64,000 nucleotides of DNA from Closterium sp. Naga37s-1 (GCA_947471745.1 CANJKZ010000068.1:3983501-4047500); one strand, 5' to 3'; shown: positions 54,822-64,000, numbered from the stretch's first letter. Notes: generated from the letters alone by a model not told the origin. Made by a program: numbers and translations.

Positions 54822-57660
54822 CTCTGATGCTGCTACTGGGGGTGCTGAGCCTGAGCGTGCGGAGCCTGGGGGTGCTGAGCCTGAGCGTGTGGAGCCTGGG
54901 GGTGCTAAGCCTGAGTGTGTGGAGTCTGGGGGTGCTGAGCCTGAGGTTGCTGAGTCTGAGGGTGCGGAGCCAGGGGGTTCTGAGTCTGAGGGTGCTGAGC
55001 CTGCGGTTGCTGAGACTGGGGGTGCGGAGTCTGCTGGAGTTCCTGCAGGTGCCTCGTCTCGGCGGGAGCCTCTCTTCCCACCGCAGCTGCGTGAGTGGTT
55101 TGCTCGCCGCTAGAGACTCCAGCGAGGTGCTGCTGGAGGTGGAGCTGCTGGAGGTCCTGCTGGTGCAGGTGCTGCTGGAGCTGGAGCTGCTAGAGGTACT
55201 GCTGGTGCTGGAGCTGCAGGAGGAGCTGGAGCTGCTGGAGCTGGAGGTGCTGCCGGAGCTGGAGCTGCTGGAGATACTGCTGGTGCTGGTGCGGCTCGTG
55301 GTGCTGCGGGAGTTGCTGCAGGAGGTGCTAGTGGAGCTGGAGATGTTGGAGGTACTGGAGCTGGTGGTGCTGCGGGAGTAGGAGCTGGACACCCTGGAGC
55401 TGGGGGTACTGGTGCTGTCTTTGCTGGTTCTGGAGGCGCTGCGCGGCCGCGGCCGTACTTCATTCCGCTTCTTCAGCAGGTTCTTGACCTCCCGCCTTCT
55501 ACTGGTTCCTCTCTTCCCTTACTGTGTCCACAGCCTGCCCAGCCGCAGTCGCTGCTACAGCCAGCCTCTCCACTGCCTGGTCCTTCTCCTTACTCTGGGC
55601 CGACTAGAGGTCTTACGGAGCGTCGTGAGCCTGAGTCTCGTCCTGGGTCGCCTGAGTCTCGTCCTTCGTCGCCTGTTCGCGCTGCTCGCACTAGTCGTCG
55701 TGTTCCGCGTCCGCGTCCTCCTCCTGCCCCCCGCACGCACCTGCTGACGGTCCGGACCCAGAGTCTGACTCCCTTCGTGCTGCTAGTCCTACTGTCACGC
55801 GTCTCCTGGCCACTGTTGTCACTGACCCGTGGTTCGAGTCCACTGCTGCGTCAGCCCTAGTTGCTGAGCTTGTTGACTTTGCTGCCGCCTGTCGTCTAGA
55901 CTACACCGCTAGTCTTGTTGCTGAGTCTGAGTCTGTCTGTCCTCCGTCCGTCGGGGGTGAGTGTGCTCTTGGCACAGACGTCCTTGAGGACAGGCAGGAG
56001 GAGTTTGAGTGATTTGCCGCTGCTTTACCTCATCTCGTGTCCATGCTGATTGCACCTGAGGGAGACCCAGATGCACCAGACATCCCGACCCCGCGCTCTT
56101 ACGCAGAGGCGATAGAGGGTCCCTACTCCTCTCAGTGGCAGACAGCCATGGACGCAGAGATGGCTTCCTGGAAGTCCACAGGCACCTACGTTGATAATGT
56201 CCCCCTGCCTGGGGCGAACATCGTCAGTGGCATGTGGATTTTCAGGGTGAAGCGGCCGCCGGGTTCTCCGCCTGTCTTCAAGGCGCGTTACGTTGCACGA
56301 GGCTTCAGTCGGCGAGAGGGAGTTGACTTCTTCCAGACCTTCTCCCCCACCCCAAAGTTGACCACTCTTCGGCTTCTGCTGCACGTCGCCACTCAGCGTG
56401 ACTACGAGCTGCACTCTCTTGACTTCGGCACTGCTTTCCTACAGGGCAGCCTGCACGAGGAGATCTGGCTGCGCCACCCACCTTGCTTCACTGGGTCGTT
56501 TCCTCCTGGTACCCAGCGGAGCCTCCGGCGGCCAGTCTACGGTCTCCGCCAGGCGCCCCGTGAGTGGCACGACACACTGAGGACGACCCTTGCGGCTCTT
56601 GGCTTTGCTCCTTCCACTGCTGACCCGTCGCTGTTTCTACGCACCGACACTTCTCTGCCGCCGTTCTACGTCCTCGTGTACGTCGACGACTTGGTCTTTG
56701 CTACATCTGACACTGAGGGACTCACCCACGTAAAGTCGGAGCTGCAGAAGAGACACACGTGCACAGACCTGGGTGAGATGCGCAGCTATCTTGGCTTGCG
56801 GATCACCCGGGACAGAGCACAGCGCACCATTACTTTGACTCAGTCACACATGGTGCAGCAGGTCCTTCAGCGCTTTGGCTTCACGTACTCCTCGCCACAG
56901 CCCATTCCTCTGCCTACTCGCCACTCGCTCTCAGCTCTGCCTTCGGATGAGTCCGTAGAGCCGAGTGGCTATATCCAAAGCTTGTGGGCTGCCTCATGTA
57001 CCTGATGACCTGCACTCGACCTGACCTGGCATACCCTCTTAGCATCCTGGTATGCTATGTTGCTCCTAGGAGACACCGGAAGGAGCACATGGATGCCGCT
57101 AAGAGGGTGTTGCGCTACTTGTGCAGTACGTCGGGCATGGGGCTCGTGCTTGGAGGACAGGCTCGAGTTGTCCTCACTGGTCACGCAGACGCTTTCTGGG
57201 CTGACGACTTGGCTACGCAGCGGTCGTCGCAGGGGTACACTTTCAGTCTTGGCTCCGGCTCTGTTTCATGGCGGTCTACCCGCCCGTCTTCTGTTCTCAG
57301 CTCCAGCTGTGAGGCTAAGATCTACGCAGGGGCCATGGCTGCACAGGAGTTACGCTGGCTCACCTACCTGCTGACCGACCTGGGAGAGCCGCCTCGTTCT
57401 CCTCCAGTGCTGTACGTCGACAACAATGCCATGATTGCCTTGTGTCAGGAGCACAGACTGGAGCACAGAACGAAACACATCGCTCTGCGTTACTTCCTTG
57501 CTCGAGAGTTGTAGCAGCGTGGTCAGCTTCGTCTCGCTTACGTGGCCACTCGGGCCAACACTGCTGATGTCTTCACCAAGGCACTTCAGCCTTGTGATCA
57601 TCAGCGTTTCTGTTCTGTTCTAGGCCCTTTGCCCACTGGGCCTCACTTGCTCACTTCTTG
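54822..57660 (+). pseudogene. Copia C: linker, reverse transcriptase and RNase H
   Basis: GGAEPERAEPGG-type repeats (54836-55030), TAG at 55111-55113 (Trp in A), Gly/Ala-rich linker, a deletion of about 85 bases near 55745 relative to Copia A, a TGA at 55990 or so (Cys in A), RT with LHSLDFGTAFLQGS (about 56415) and YVDD at 56679-56690, a one-base deletion near 56969, RNase H with TGHADAFWADD, and a TAG at 57512-57514 (Gln in A). Ends near 57660. Confidence 0.83.
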
Positions 57661-57890
57661 ACTTTGCTTGTACTGTGTTCTTTATACATATACATGCATG
57701 CTCACACTTGCTAGGTTGTGATCAGTGTATTGTTTGTTTGCCTTTATACAACTCTGCATGTGAACTGGCCTTGTGGCCATTTGCTTGTGCTTAGAATGCG
57801 TGGTGACTTCGTGATCCACCCTGAGCTTGCTTTGCTTCTCTTGACTGGTCTTGTGACCTCTTGTTCTCCCCCACTTTGCCTATGGGGGTG
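57661..57890 (+). other. Copia C 3' non-coding segment
   Basis: Same conserved words as in Copia A: ACTGGCCTTGTGGCC near 57760, GATCCACCCTGAGCTT near 57811 and the CCCCCA...TGGGGG hairpin beside the LTR. Confidence 0.75.
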
Positions 57891-57927
57891 TGTCAAACTT
57901 ATATGATATAGTCTGTGTAGGCTGCAG

Positions 57928-58055
57928 TGTCAAACTTATATGCTATAGTCTGTGTAGGCTGTAGTGGGGTTGACAATATAGGGTACAACACTTTTAGGTT
58001 TTCCTACTTGTACCCACCTGTTTCCTAGTGCATTCATTCCCTCGTAATCTTCACA
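57928..58055 (+). repeat. Copia D' 5' LTR (128 bp)
   Basis: Begins TGTCAAACTTATATGC, ends AATCTTCACA; matches 28229-28355 except for a few bases near the 3' end. Confidence 0.9.
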
Positions 58056-58202
58056 TGGTATAGAGCAGGTTCCCTAGTGGGAACGTTCCTAGGGCCCACC
58101 ACTGAAAATCGATTTTTTTTTTCCTGCCCGGAGCGCGCTTCGCTCCTGCCCAAGTCGCGCCGTGCGTGCCTACCCTCCCGTCGCGTCCCCTGCCCTTAGC
58201 GG
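57928..58202 (+). mobile_element. Copia D', 5' end only (LTR, primer site, leader)
   Basis: A complete LTR (57928-58055) nearly identical to the Copia A LTR, the primer site TGGTATAGAGCAGGTTC (58056) with the same missing base as in A, and the start of a GC-rich leader. It begins inside the Copia C 3' LTR and is cut at 58203 by Copia E. The rest presumably lies beyond the right edge of the window. Confidence 0.88.
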
Positions 58203-58331
58203 TGTCGAGACTAGAACGGGTGAAAAGATTGACTAAGGGAAACGAGATACAAGAGGATATAGCTAACCCTAGGAATATGAAATGGTACACCTAGACTAAC
58301 AAAAACTAAACATATAAAATATATGTTGACA
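58203..58331 (-). repeat. Copia E 3' LTR (129 bp)
   Basis: On the minus strand begins TGTCAACATATATTTTATATG and ends CTAGTCTCGACA, so the tips are TGTC...GACA. Preceded by the purine tract ATGGGGGTG. The five bases outside its end are AGCGG (58198-58202), the expected target duplication to look for beyond the window. Confidence 0.85.
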
Positions 58332-58618
58332 CACCCCCATAGTCTAGGTGACGGCAGTCCTGTGGAAAGCAACACAAATCTCAGGGTGGGTCTCAAGGAC
58401 ACACACATTCTGAGAGCAAGCAAGGGTCACGTGACCGGTCAGCAAGAACAAGCAAGGGTCACAAGACCAATCCACAAGAACAAGACAAATCTCAGGGTGG
58501 AGCTCAAAGTCACCACACACTCCGAGAGCAAGCAAGAGGCCACAAGGCCAGTCCACATGCAGGTATATAGCAAATATAATGAGATGCAAGAGTACAAGAC
58601 AAGCAGGACAAAGCATCT
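58332..58618 (-). other. Copia E 3' non-coding segment
   Basis: Shares GGACTGGCCTTGTGGCC, GTGTGGTGACTTT and CCACCCTGAGATTTG with the same region of Copia A-D, although the LTRs differ. The GGTC..TGTGACC motif is repeated three times here (about 58440-58480). Confidence 0.7.
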
Positions 58619-61600
58619 CTACGTAAGCAAGTGAGGACGGGCAGGCACAAGGCCAAGCTGGGTGCAGAAACGCTGGTGGTCACAAGGCGGCAACGCCTTG
58701 GTGAAGATATCTGCCGTGTTGGCCTCAGAGACCACGCGTCGTACGAGTGCCTGGCCACGCTGCTGCAACTCACGCAGAAGGAAGTAACGAAGCTGGATGT
58801 GCTTCGACTTCCCAACCAGTCGGGGCTCCTCACACAACAGGACAGCAGACCTGTTATCGGCGAACAAGACTGGGGGAGAGCGAGGCCGCTCACCAAGGTC
58901 GGTGAGAAGGAAAGACAGCCAGCGAAGCTCCTGAGCGGCCATGGCCGCAGCGTACACCTCTGCCTCACAGCTGGAACCGGAGACGGACGACGCCCGAGTC
59001 GACCGCCACGAAACAGCACCTGTCCCGAGGCTAAAGGAGTACCCCTGTGTAGACCGACGCGTCTCCGCGTCGTCGGCCCACGACGAGTCCGAGTAACCTG
59101 TGAGTGTAACTGGCTGCTTCCCTCCAAGGACAAGTCCCATGCCTGATGTACTCGCCACATACTTCGCCACCCTCTTAGCAGCGTACCAGTGGGACGGTCG
59201 GTGTCTCCCAGGCGCAACAAAGCGCGCAAGGACGCTAAGAGGGTAAGCTAGGTCTGGGCGAGTACATGTCATCAGGTACATGAGACAACCCACCAGCTCA
59301 GGATATGGACCACTGGGCTCAAATGACTCGTCCGAAGGTGGAGCCGTGAGCCCATGATCCACACCAAGAGGGGTGAGCTGTACCTTGGAGAACGGGAAGC
59401 GAAACCGCGTGAGGATCTGCTCGACCATATGCGACTGCGTCAGCGTAATGGTGCGAGCTGCCCTGTCCCTAGTGATCTGCAGGCCAAGGTAGTGATGCAG
59501 CTCACCAAGGTCAGTGCAAGTGTGTCTCCTCTGCAGTTCCTCCTTCACGGAGGCCAGTGCGTGTCGGTCGGGAGTGGCGAAGACCAGGTCGTCAACGTAA
59601 ACAAGAACAAAGAACGGGGTCGAGCCACGGCGGACGAACAGTGACGGGTCGGCAGACGACGGAAAGAAGTCAAGCGCTGCAAGGGTCGAGCGAAGTGTGT
59701 CGTGCCACTCACGTGGAGCCTGACGCAGGCCGTAGACTGGTCGACGCAGCTGCCACTGGGTCCCAGGTGGGAAAGAGCCAGTGAAGCCAGGCGGGCGACG
59801 CAGCCAGATCTGCTCGTGCAGGCTCCCCTGAAGGAACGCGGTGGAAAAGTCTAGAGAGTGCAACTCGTAGTCGCGCTGGGCTGCAATGTGCAGCAACACC
59901 CGAAGAGTACTCATCTTCGGGGTGGGAGCGAAGGTCTGGAAGAAGTCCACCCCCGCTCGCTGACTGAAGCCTCTCGCCACATAGCGCGCCTTGAACACTG
60001 GTGGTGATCCAGGCGGCCGCTTCACCTTGTAGAGCCATCGGCCACTGACGACGTTCGTCCCAGGTGGTGGGACTGCGTCGACGTAAGTGCCTGTGGACCT
60101 ATAAGATGCCATCTCTGCCTCCTCAGCTGCTATCCAGTACGAGGCCCAAGGTCCCGAGACCGCCTCAGCGTGAGTGCGAGGGATCGAAATGTCAAGAGCG
60201 TCTGGATCCCCCTCAGGGGCAAGCAGCATGGCGCAGAGATGAGGAACAGCGGCCGCAAGGAAACCAAGCTCAAACTGCCTGTCCTCCAGGACCTCCAAGG
60301 GAAAGACAGGAGCACCCCCAGAGGACGGAGAACGAGCAGCGCCACTCACCAGGTGAGCGGCGTAGTCAAGGCGGTGGGAAGAGGCAAAGTCAGCGACAGT
60401 GGTAACAAGTGCTGAGACAGACGACAAGGGTGCAGTCGGGTGAGTGACCAACGCGGACAAAACACGGGAGACAACAGGACGGGAGGCACGAAGGTAGTCG
60501 GACAACGGGTCGTGAAGCACAGTGAGGGACGACTCAGGGGGCTGTGGAAGGACGGGAGGAGGTGGAACACGAGAGCGAAGAACGAGGTGGAACGGACCGT
60601 CTGCACGGTAACGGGACCGACGACGCTCAGGGGACACAGCACGACTGAGGGGAGAACGACGAGTCCACTGGGACGAGGAAAGGGACTCAACAGGGGGAAC
60701 AGGAGGGGACGGTAGGGGACCACGAACAAAGCGTGCAGGTGATGGGTCGGGGAGGTCGCGTAGTCGCAGTCGGTGCTGCTCCGCCTCCTCTGGCGTCTGC
60801 TGCGACGGTACCGGCCCCTGCTGCTGCTCCTGTGGCTCCGCCTCTGCCCTCTCCTGCTGCGACTGCAGCTGCACCCGCTGCTGGGACCAGGACTCCTCCT
60901 CTACTCTCTCCTGCTGGGTCTGTAACTGCACCTGCTGCTGCGGGTGGGACTCCTGCTCTACCCTCTCCTGGTGCGGCGGTGACTGCTCCTCTACTCGCTC
61001 CTGCCGGGTCTGTAACTGCACCTGCTGCTGCGGGTGGGACTCCTGCTCTACCCTCTCCTGGTGCGGCCGTGACTCCTCCTCTACCCTCTCCTGCTGCGGC
61101 TGTGACTCCTCCTCTACTCTCTCGTGCTGCTGCTGCTGCTGCTGCTGTGCCCTCTCAAACCGCGCACGCTCCTCCCTCTCCAACTGGAAGAGACGCTGCT
61201 CACGGGTCAGGAAACGTACAGTGCGCGGTGTAGGCGCCACAGTGCCAGTGCCTCCAGCTCCAGCACCCCCAGAACCAACACCTCCACCGTCGACACCCCC
61301 GGAGCCTCCAGTGCCTCCCGCAGTAGCACCCCCGGGCTCCGCAGAAACCAGCCGCAGAGAAGAACGAGGAGGGAACTGCGGGACGGACGGGAAGCCAGGG
61401 GGTGACGCGGGGCGAGGCCGCCGGCTCGAGGCTGCCGTGTCCTCCACGGGAGTGACCTCCACACCCACAACCCCTGCACCCCCAGAGCCGACACCACCAG
61501 CTCCTGCAGCCCCAGTACCCTCACCCTCCGCAACTGCACCTCCCGCACCCTCAAACACGACACGGACTGGACGCTGCGGGGGGGACGACTGCGGAGTGAC

Positions 61601-64000
61601 GTGCGACACACCTGACGGGGCAGGACGCGAAGGGGGGGGGGCTACCGGGGCGACTGGGGGGGGCTCAAGGGTGAGGAACAGCGGGGGGGAAAAGGCCTCA
61701 GTACCTCGGTGGGGGCGACTCCTGTAGTAACAGACAGACTCGTCGAACGTGACGTCCTGAGAAGCGAAGAACTGGTAGGTGGCCGGGTCGTAGAACAACC
61801 AGCCGGAGGCGTCCAAAGGGAAACCAAGAAAGACGCAGGCACGGGTGCGCGGAGACAACTTGTTCGCGCCAGGGGCGCGAACGTGAGCCAGAGAGCCCCA
61901 GACACGGAAGTCAGCTGCTACGCCCGGAGAACCTGTCCAAAGGGAGACCGGCGTCACCCGTGGCCGTGCGTCACTAGGCCACAGGTTCAGCTGGTGCGCG
62001 GCGTAGCGGACTGCCTGGGGCCACAAGAACTGGGGGGCACCGGCATGGCACATGGAGGTCCGGGCAACCTCCATGACCAGGCCGATGCGACGCTCGGCTA
62101 CCCCGTTCTGCTGCGGCGAGGCTGGTAACGTGTAAGACTGGATAATCCCCCGACCCTGACAGAACGTCTCCAGTCGAGTGGAAGAGAACTCACCACCACG
62201 ATCCGAGTGTAGACGGAGCCCACACAGGCCCTGGGCGCCACCCCTCGCTAGTAGCCACGGCTCGAGGACGGTAGGCACGTCGGCCTTCCGTCGCAAAGGG
62301 AAAACCGTGGTGTAGCGGGAGTAGTCGTCCACCACAATCAGGAAGTAGCGCTCCTGACGTGGGCCAAGGACCGGGGAGGGGCCCCAGACGTCCAAGTGCA
62401 GGGTCTGGAAGGGAGACGTGGTGGGGGGGAACGAGGAGGAGTGAGGGGCAGCGCGCTGCCGACCCTCGACGCAAGGAGTGCACGGCGGCGCTGGAGAGCG
62501 GGGAAGCGGGGCAAGCGACGCTGGGAGACCTGAGACCAGACGGTGACGTGCCATCCTACTGAGACGTGGGAACGACGGGTGACCTAGACGGTGGTGCCAG
62601 AGGACCGACGCGTGGGTGAGGGACCGACAGTCACACGACACAGCGGCTACCTGACCTGACCTGACCAGACCTGACCCAGTGTGGTGGGACCCGGTGTGTA
62701 GTGAGTACAGACCAGAGCCCGGCTCCCTGCGAAAGGTGGCCAGAGGGGCCCCAGTGGTACCGACTGTGCAGGAGGCAACTGACTCCTCTAAGGGAAAAGT
62801 GGTGACTACTCCGAGGTCGTGGAGGTGGCTGACACCCACCAGGTTCCTAGAGAACGAGGGGGTGTAGTAACCTGTAAGGACCCCAGAGGGAGCAGCCGGA
62901 CACGGGAGAGTGGTGGTGCTGCGAGCAACCACAGGTCCCACAGAGGGGTCGGCCAAGGCAACAGTGACGGGGGTGCGTAGTGGTGTGAGGTCGGCGCGGT
63001 CACGAAAGAAACAGCTGGACGCCCCAGAGTCGAGTGTGAACGACAGGGACGCAGTCTCGGTGGTCGAACCTGGACAAGCTACGCTAGCAGGGAAAGCACT
63101 AGCAACCTCTACAGCACCTAAGCTAGAGAAACAGGAATAGTACGCAAAATCATCAACAATAGAGTCATCGGCATACATCACAGACATAGAACGCACAGCC
63201 TCATCTAACTGAGGTGCAGTCATGCTATACAACTGCGGGCCAACAGAACGAGCCAGTGAGGCCCAATCGGGGACAGTGCGGGTGGGGCCAAACTGCGCAC
63301 GGTAGCGGTCAGTGAGCTGTGCAAAGCACTGACCCGGGGGGTGGAAGCGGCCACAAGGGTAGCCTCCACGCGGCCCAGTCAGCACCCTATACTGGCAGGG
63401 GGGGTGCTGGGCTGGACCACGCGACGTCCAGCTGGGCGGGCCGCTGCTGCTGACAGAGCTCCCGGGTCCAGGGGACCTCCACTGCTGCTGCGGCGTCTGC
63501 TGGCGCTGGCCCTGGAACTGCTGCTGCCGCTGCTGCTGTGGCTGCGGCTGCTGCGGCTGCTGCTGGTGAGGCTGCTGCTGCTGGGGGGCCCCACTACCTC
63601 CACCTCCACTGCCTCCTCCTCCGCCTCCTCCACCACTCCCACCCCCTCCACCTCCTCCACCACCACCCCCTACGCCACCTCCACCACCGCCCCCTCCGCC
63701 ACCCCCACCACCGCCCCCTCCGCCACCCCCACCACTGCCACCACCTCCTCCCTTCTTACCCCCCTTCTTGCCCCCTTTGTTGCCAAGGGCAACGGCTGCC
63801 ACCTCTGGTACAGTGGCAACAGACGCCGAATCGACAGGGGAAGCTAGGAAGGACGGAGCACATCCCTCAAAGATGGGGGGGAGGGCAGTACCGGAGGCAG
63901 CAGCAAGGGAACGGGCAAGGTCCTCAACAGCAGTGAGCCTCTTCTCAAAGAGGTCAATGGTGAGGGACATGGGGTTAACAGTGAGAAAGTGGTCACGGGC
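58619..64000 (-). CDS. Copia E Gag-Pol polyprotein, N-terminus outside window
   Basis: At least 1,793 codons without a stop. The Met at 63970 is internal: upstream codons read RDHFLTVN, matching Copia B Gag. Counting from that Met: Gly-rich tract about 70-125; Gln-rich tract 128-165; finger Cys192-x13-Cys206-x3-His210-x4-Cys215; protease LDSGASSCFF with Asp314; pre-integrase HHRLGHPSFPRL near 460; integrase D-D-E near 525, 588 and 625 (DVWGP, HSDRGGEF, NGVAER); a Glu/Gln repeat of QERVEEES/QERVEQES units at about 943-1047; RT with LHSLDFSTAFLQGS near 1372 and YVDD near 1458; RNase H from about 1628 (SDSSWADD) to ADIFTKALP. All catalytic residues are present. It would produce capsid, protease, integrase and reverse transcriptase for copy-and-paste transposition and could serve defective relatives in trans. 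Confidence 0.9.
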   Translation of the reverse strand, partial: ARDHFLTVNPMSLTIDLFEKRLTAVEDLARSLAAASGTALPPIFEGCAPSFLASPVDSASVATVPEVAAVALGNKGGKKGGKKGGGGGSGGGGGGGGGGGGGGGGGGGGVGGGGGGGGGGGSGGGGGGGGSGGGGSGAPQQQQPHQQQPQQPQPQQQRQQQFQGQRQQTPQQQWRSPGPGSSVSSSGPPSWTSRGPAQHPPCQYRVLTGPRGGYPCGRFHPPGQCFAQLTDRYRAQFGPTRTVPDWASLARSVGPQLYSMTAPQLDEAVRSMSVMYADDSIVDDFAYYSCFSSLGAVEVASAFPASVACPGSTTETASLSFTLDSGASSCFFRDRADLTPLRTPVTVALADPSVGPVVARSTTTLPCPAAPSGVLTGYYTPSFSRNLVGVSHLHDLGVVTTFPLEESVASCTVGTTGAPLATFRREPGSGLYSLHTGSHHTGSGLVRSGQVAAVSCDCRSLTHASVLWHHRLGHPSFPRLSRMARHRLVSGLPASLAPLPRSPAPPCTPCVEGRQRAAPHSSSFPPTTSPFQTLHLDVWGPSPVLGPRQERYFLIVVDDYSRYTTVFPLRRKADVPTVLEPWLLARGGAQGLCGLRLHSDRGGEFSSTRLETFCQGRGIIQSYTLPASPQQNGVAERRIGLVMEVARTSMCHAGAPQFLWPQAVRYAAHQLNLWPSDARPRVTPVSLWTGSPGVAADFRVWGSLAHVRAPGANKLSPRTRACVFLGFPLDASGWLFYDPATYQFFASQDVTFDESVCYYRSRPHRGTEAFSPPLFLTLEPPPVAPVAPPPSRPAPSGVSHVTPQSSPPQRPVRVVFEGAGGAVAEGEGTGAAGAGGVGSGGAGVVGVEVTPVEDTAASSRRPRPASPPGFPSVPQFPPRSSLRLVSAEPGGATAGGTGGSGGVDGGGVGSGGAGAGGTGTVAPTPRTVRFLTREQRLFQLEREERARFERAQQQQQQQHERVEEESQPQQERVEEESRPHQERVEQESHPQQQVQLQTRQERVEEQSPPHQERVEQESHPQQQVQLQTQQERVEEESWSQQRVQLQSQQERAEAEPQEQQQGPVPSQQTPEEAEQHRLRLRDLPDPSPARFVRGPLPSPPVPPVESLSSSQWTRRSPLSRAVSPERRRSRYRADGPFHLVLRSRVPPPPVLPQPPESSLTVLHDPLSDYLRASRPVVSRVLSALVTHPTAPLSSVSALVTTVADFASSHRLDYAAHLVSGAARSPSSGGAPVFPLEVLEDRQFELGFLAAAVPHLCAMLLAPEGDPDALDISIPRTHAEAVSGPWASYWIAAEEAEMASYRSTGTYVDAVPPPGTNVVSGRWLYKVKRPPGSPPVFKARYVARGFSQRAGVDFFQTFAPTPKMSTLRVLLHIAAQRDYELHSLDFSTAFLQGSLHEQIWLRRPPGFTGSFPPGTQWQLRRPVYGLRQAPREWHDTLRSTLAALDFFPSSADPSLFVRRGSTPFFVLVYVDDLVFATPDRHALASVKEELQRRHTCTDLGELHHYLGLQITRDRAARTITLTQSHMVEQILTRFRFPFSKVQLTPLGVDHGLTAPPSDESFEPSGPYPELVGCLMYLMTCTRPDLAYPLSVLARFVAPGRHRPSHWYAAKRVAKYVASTSGMGLVLGGKQPVTLTGYSDSSWADDAETRRSTQGYSFSLGTGAVSWRSTRASSVSGSSCEAEVYAAAMAAQELRWLSFLLTDLGERPRSPPVLFADNRSAVLLCEEPRLVGKSKHIQLRYFLLRELQQRGQALVRRVVSEANTADIFTKALPPCDHQRFCTQLGLVPARPHLLT

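Larger units (their letters stand above)
51541..57927 (+). mobile_element. Copia C, inserted in the Gypsy gag, 3' LTR interrupted
   Basis: 5' LTR 51541-51670, primer site 51671, GC-rich leader to about 52540, poly-A stretch 52564-52584, Gag remnant to RNase H (52651-57660), 3' non-coding segment, and the first 37 bases of the 3' LTR (57891-57927), where D' begins. Like Copia A it lacks the N-terminal half of Gag. The five bases before it are TGTAC; the matching duplication should lie beyond the window. It is older than A and B, judged by its frameshifts. Confidence 0.9.
58203..64000 (-). mobile_element. Copia E, apparently intact element, extends beyond the window
   Basis: 3' LTR at 58203-58331, 3' non-coding segment 58332-58618 and an unbroken gag-pol frame from 58619 to the window edge. 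The 5' LTR and Gag N-terminus are outside. Its LTR is unrelated to that of A-D, while the polyprotein is a diverged relative, so it is a second Copia family. It is the latest insertion in the nest and the only Copia here without a lesion in the visible part. Confidence 0.9.

Noticed and set aside
60733..61727. Plus-strand frames over the Copia E linker
   Set aside because: Antisense to the intact polyprotein and low in complexity.

Overview
This is a eukaryotic nuclear window, dominated by transposable elements. Short GT...AG introns, initiator-Met-tRNA primer sites of the plant type (TGGTATCAGAGC), Copia and chromovirus elements, and long CAG and poly-G runs point to a green-lineage genome. 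My best guess is a streptophyte alga, possibly zygnematophycean. That is inference from style; no search was run. I see no tRNA, rRNA or CRISPR array.

Left part, 1-9,050: a seven-exon gene resembling KDZ/Plavaka DNA transposases (1-2,110, 5' end outside the window); relics of a decayed minus-strand Copia element (about 2,600-4,500); a broken hAT transposase gene (5,237-7,377) followed by a cluster of short subterminal-type repeats; a second copy of the KDZ gene's last 150 bases; an AT-rich stretch; and the C-terminal half of a glycosyltransferase gene (8,179-9,048).

Middle part, 9,050-28,230: the only intact non-transposon gene is an intronless type II membrane glycosyltransferase resembling the GT domain of PLOD/LH3 lysyl hydroxylases (16,933-18,492, minus). 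An N-terminal half-copy lies at 20,655-21,010. Two 2.1-kb direct repeats (10,873-12,960 and 21,142-23,221) flank this area. The first runs into a truncated Copia tail (12,961-15,356), the second into a long CAG array. A purine-rich tract, fold-back elements, one unassigned candidate exon and a decayed LINE-like reverse transcriptase (24,409-26,977, minus) complete it.

Right part, 28,229-64,000: almost wall-to-wall LTR retrotransposons. Copia A (plus, 28,229-35,170) lacks the N-terminal half of Gag. Copia B (minus, 35,311-42,730) is complete, with 130-bp LTRs, a TTTAG target duplication and a single reading frame broken only by five stop codons. A Gypsy relic (plus, 43,531-46,890) has lost its reverse transcriptase. 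A chromodomain Gypsy element (minus, 46,891-51,540) is cut in its gag by Copia C (plus, 51,541-57,927). Copia C is cut in its 3' LTR by Copia D' (57,928-58,202), which is in turn cut by Copia E (minus, 58,203 to beyond the window). Copia E has an uninterrupted polyprotein and is the best candidate for a recently active element.

The most unusual signals are a non-CCHC finger (C-x13-C-x3-H-x3/4-C) in the Copia Gag, a gag-deleted Copia subfamily with a tandemly amplified Gag module, a 3' non-coding segment conserved between Copia families with different LTRs, and the one-intact-two-halves set of PLOD-like glycosyltransferase genes.
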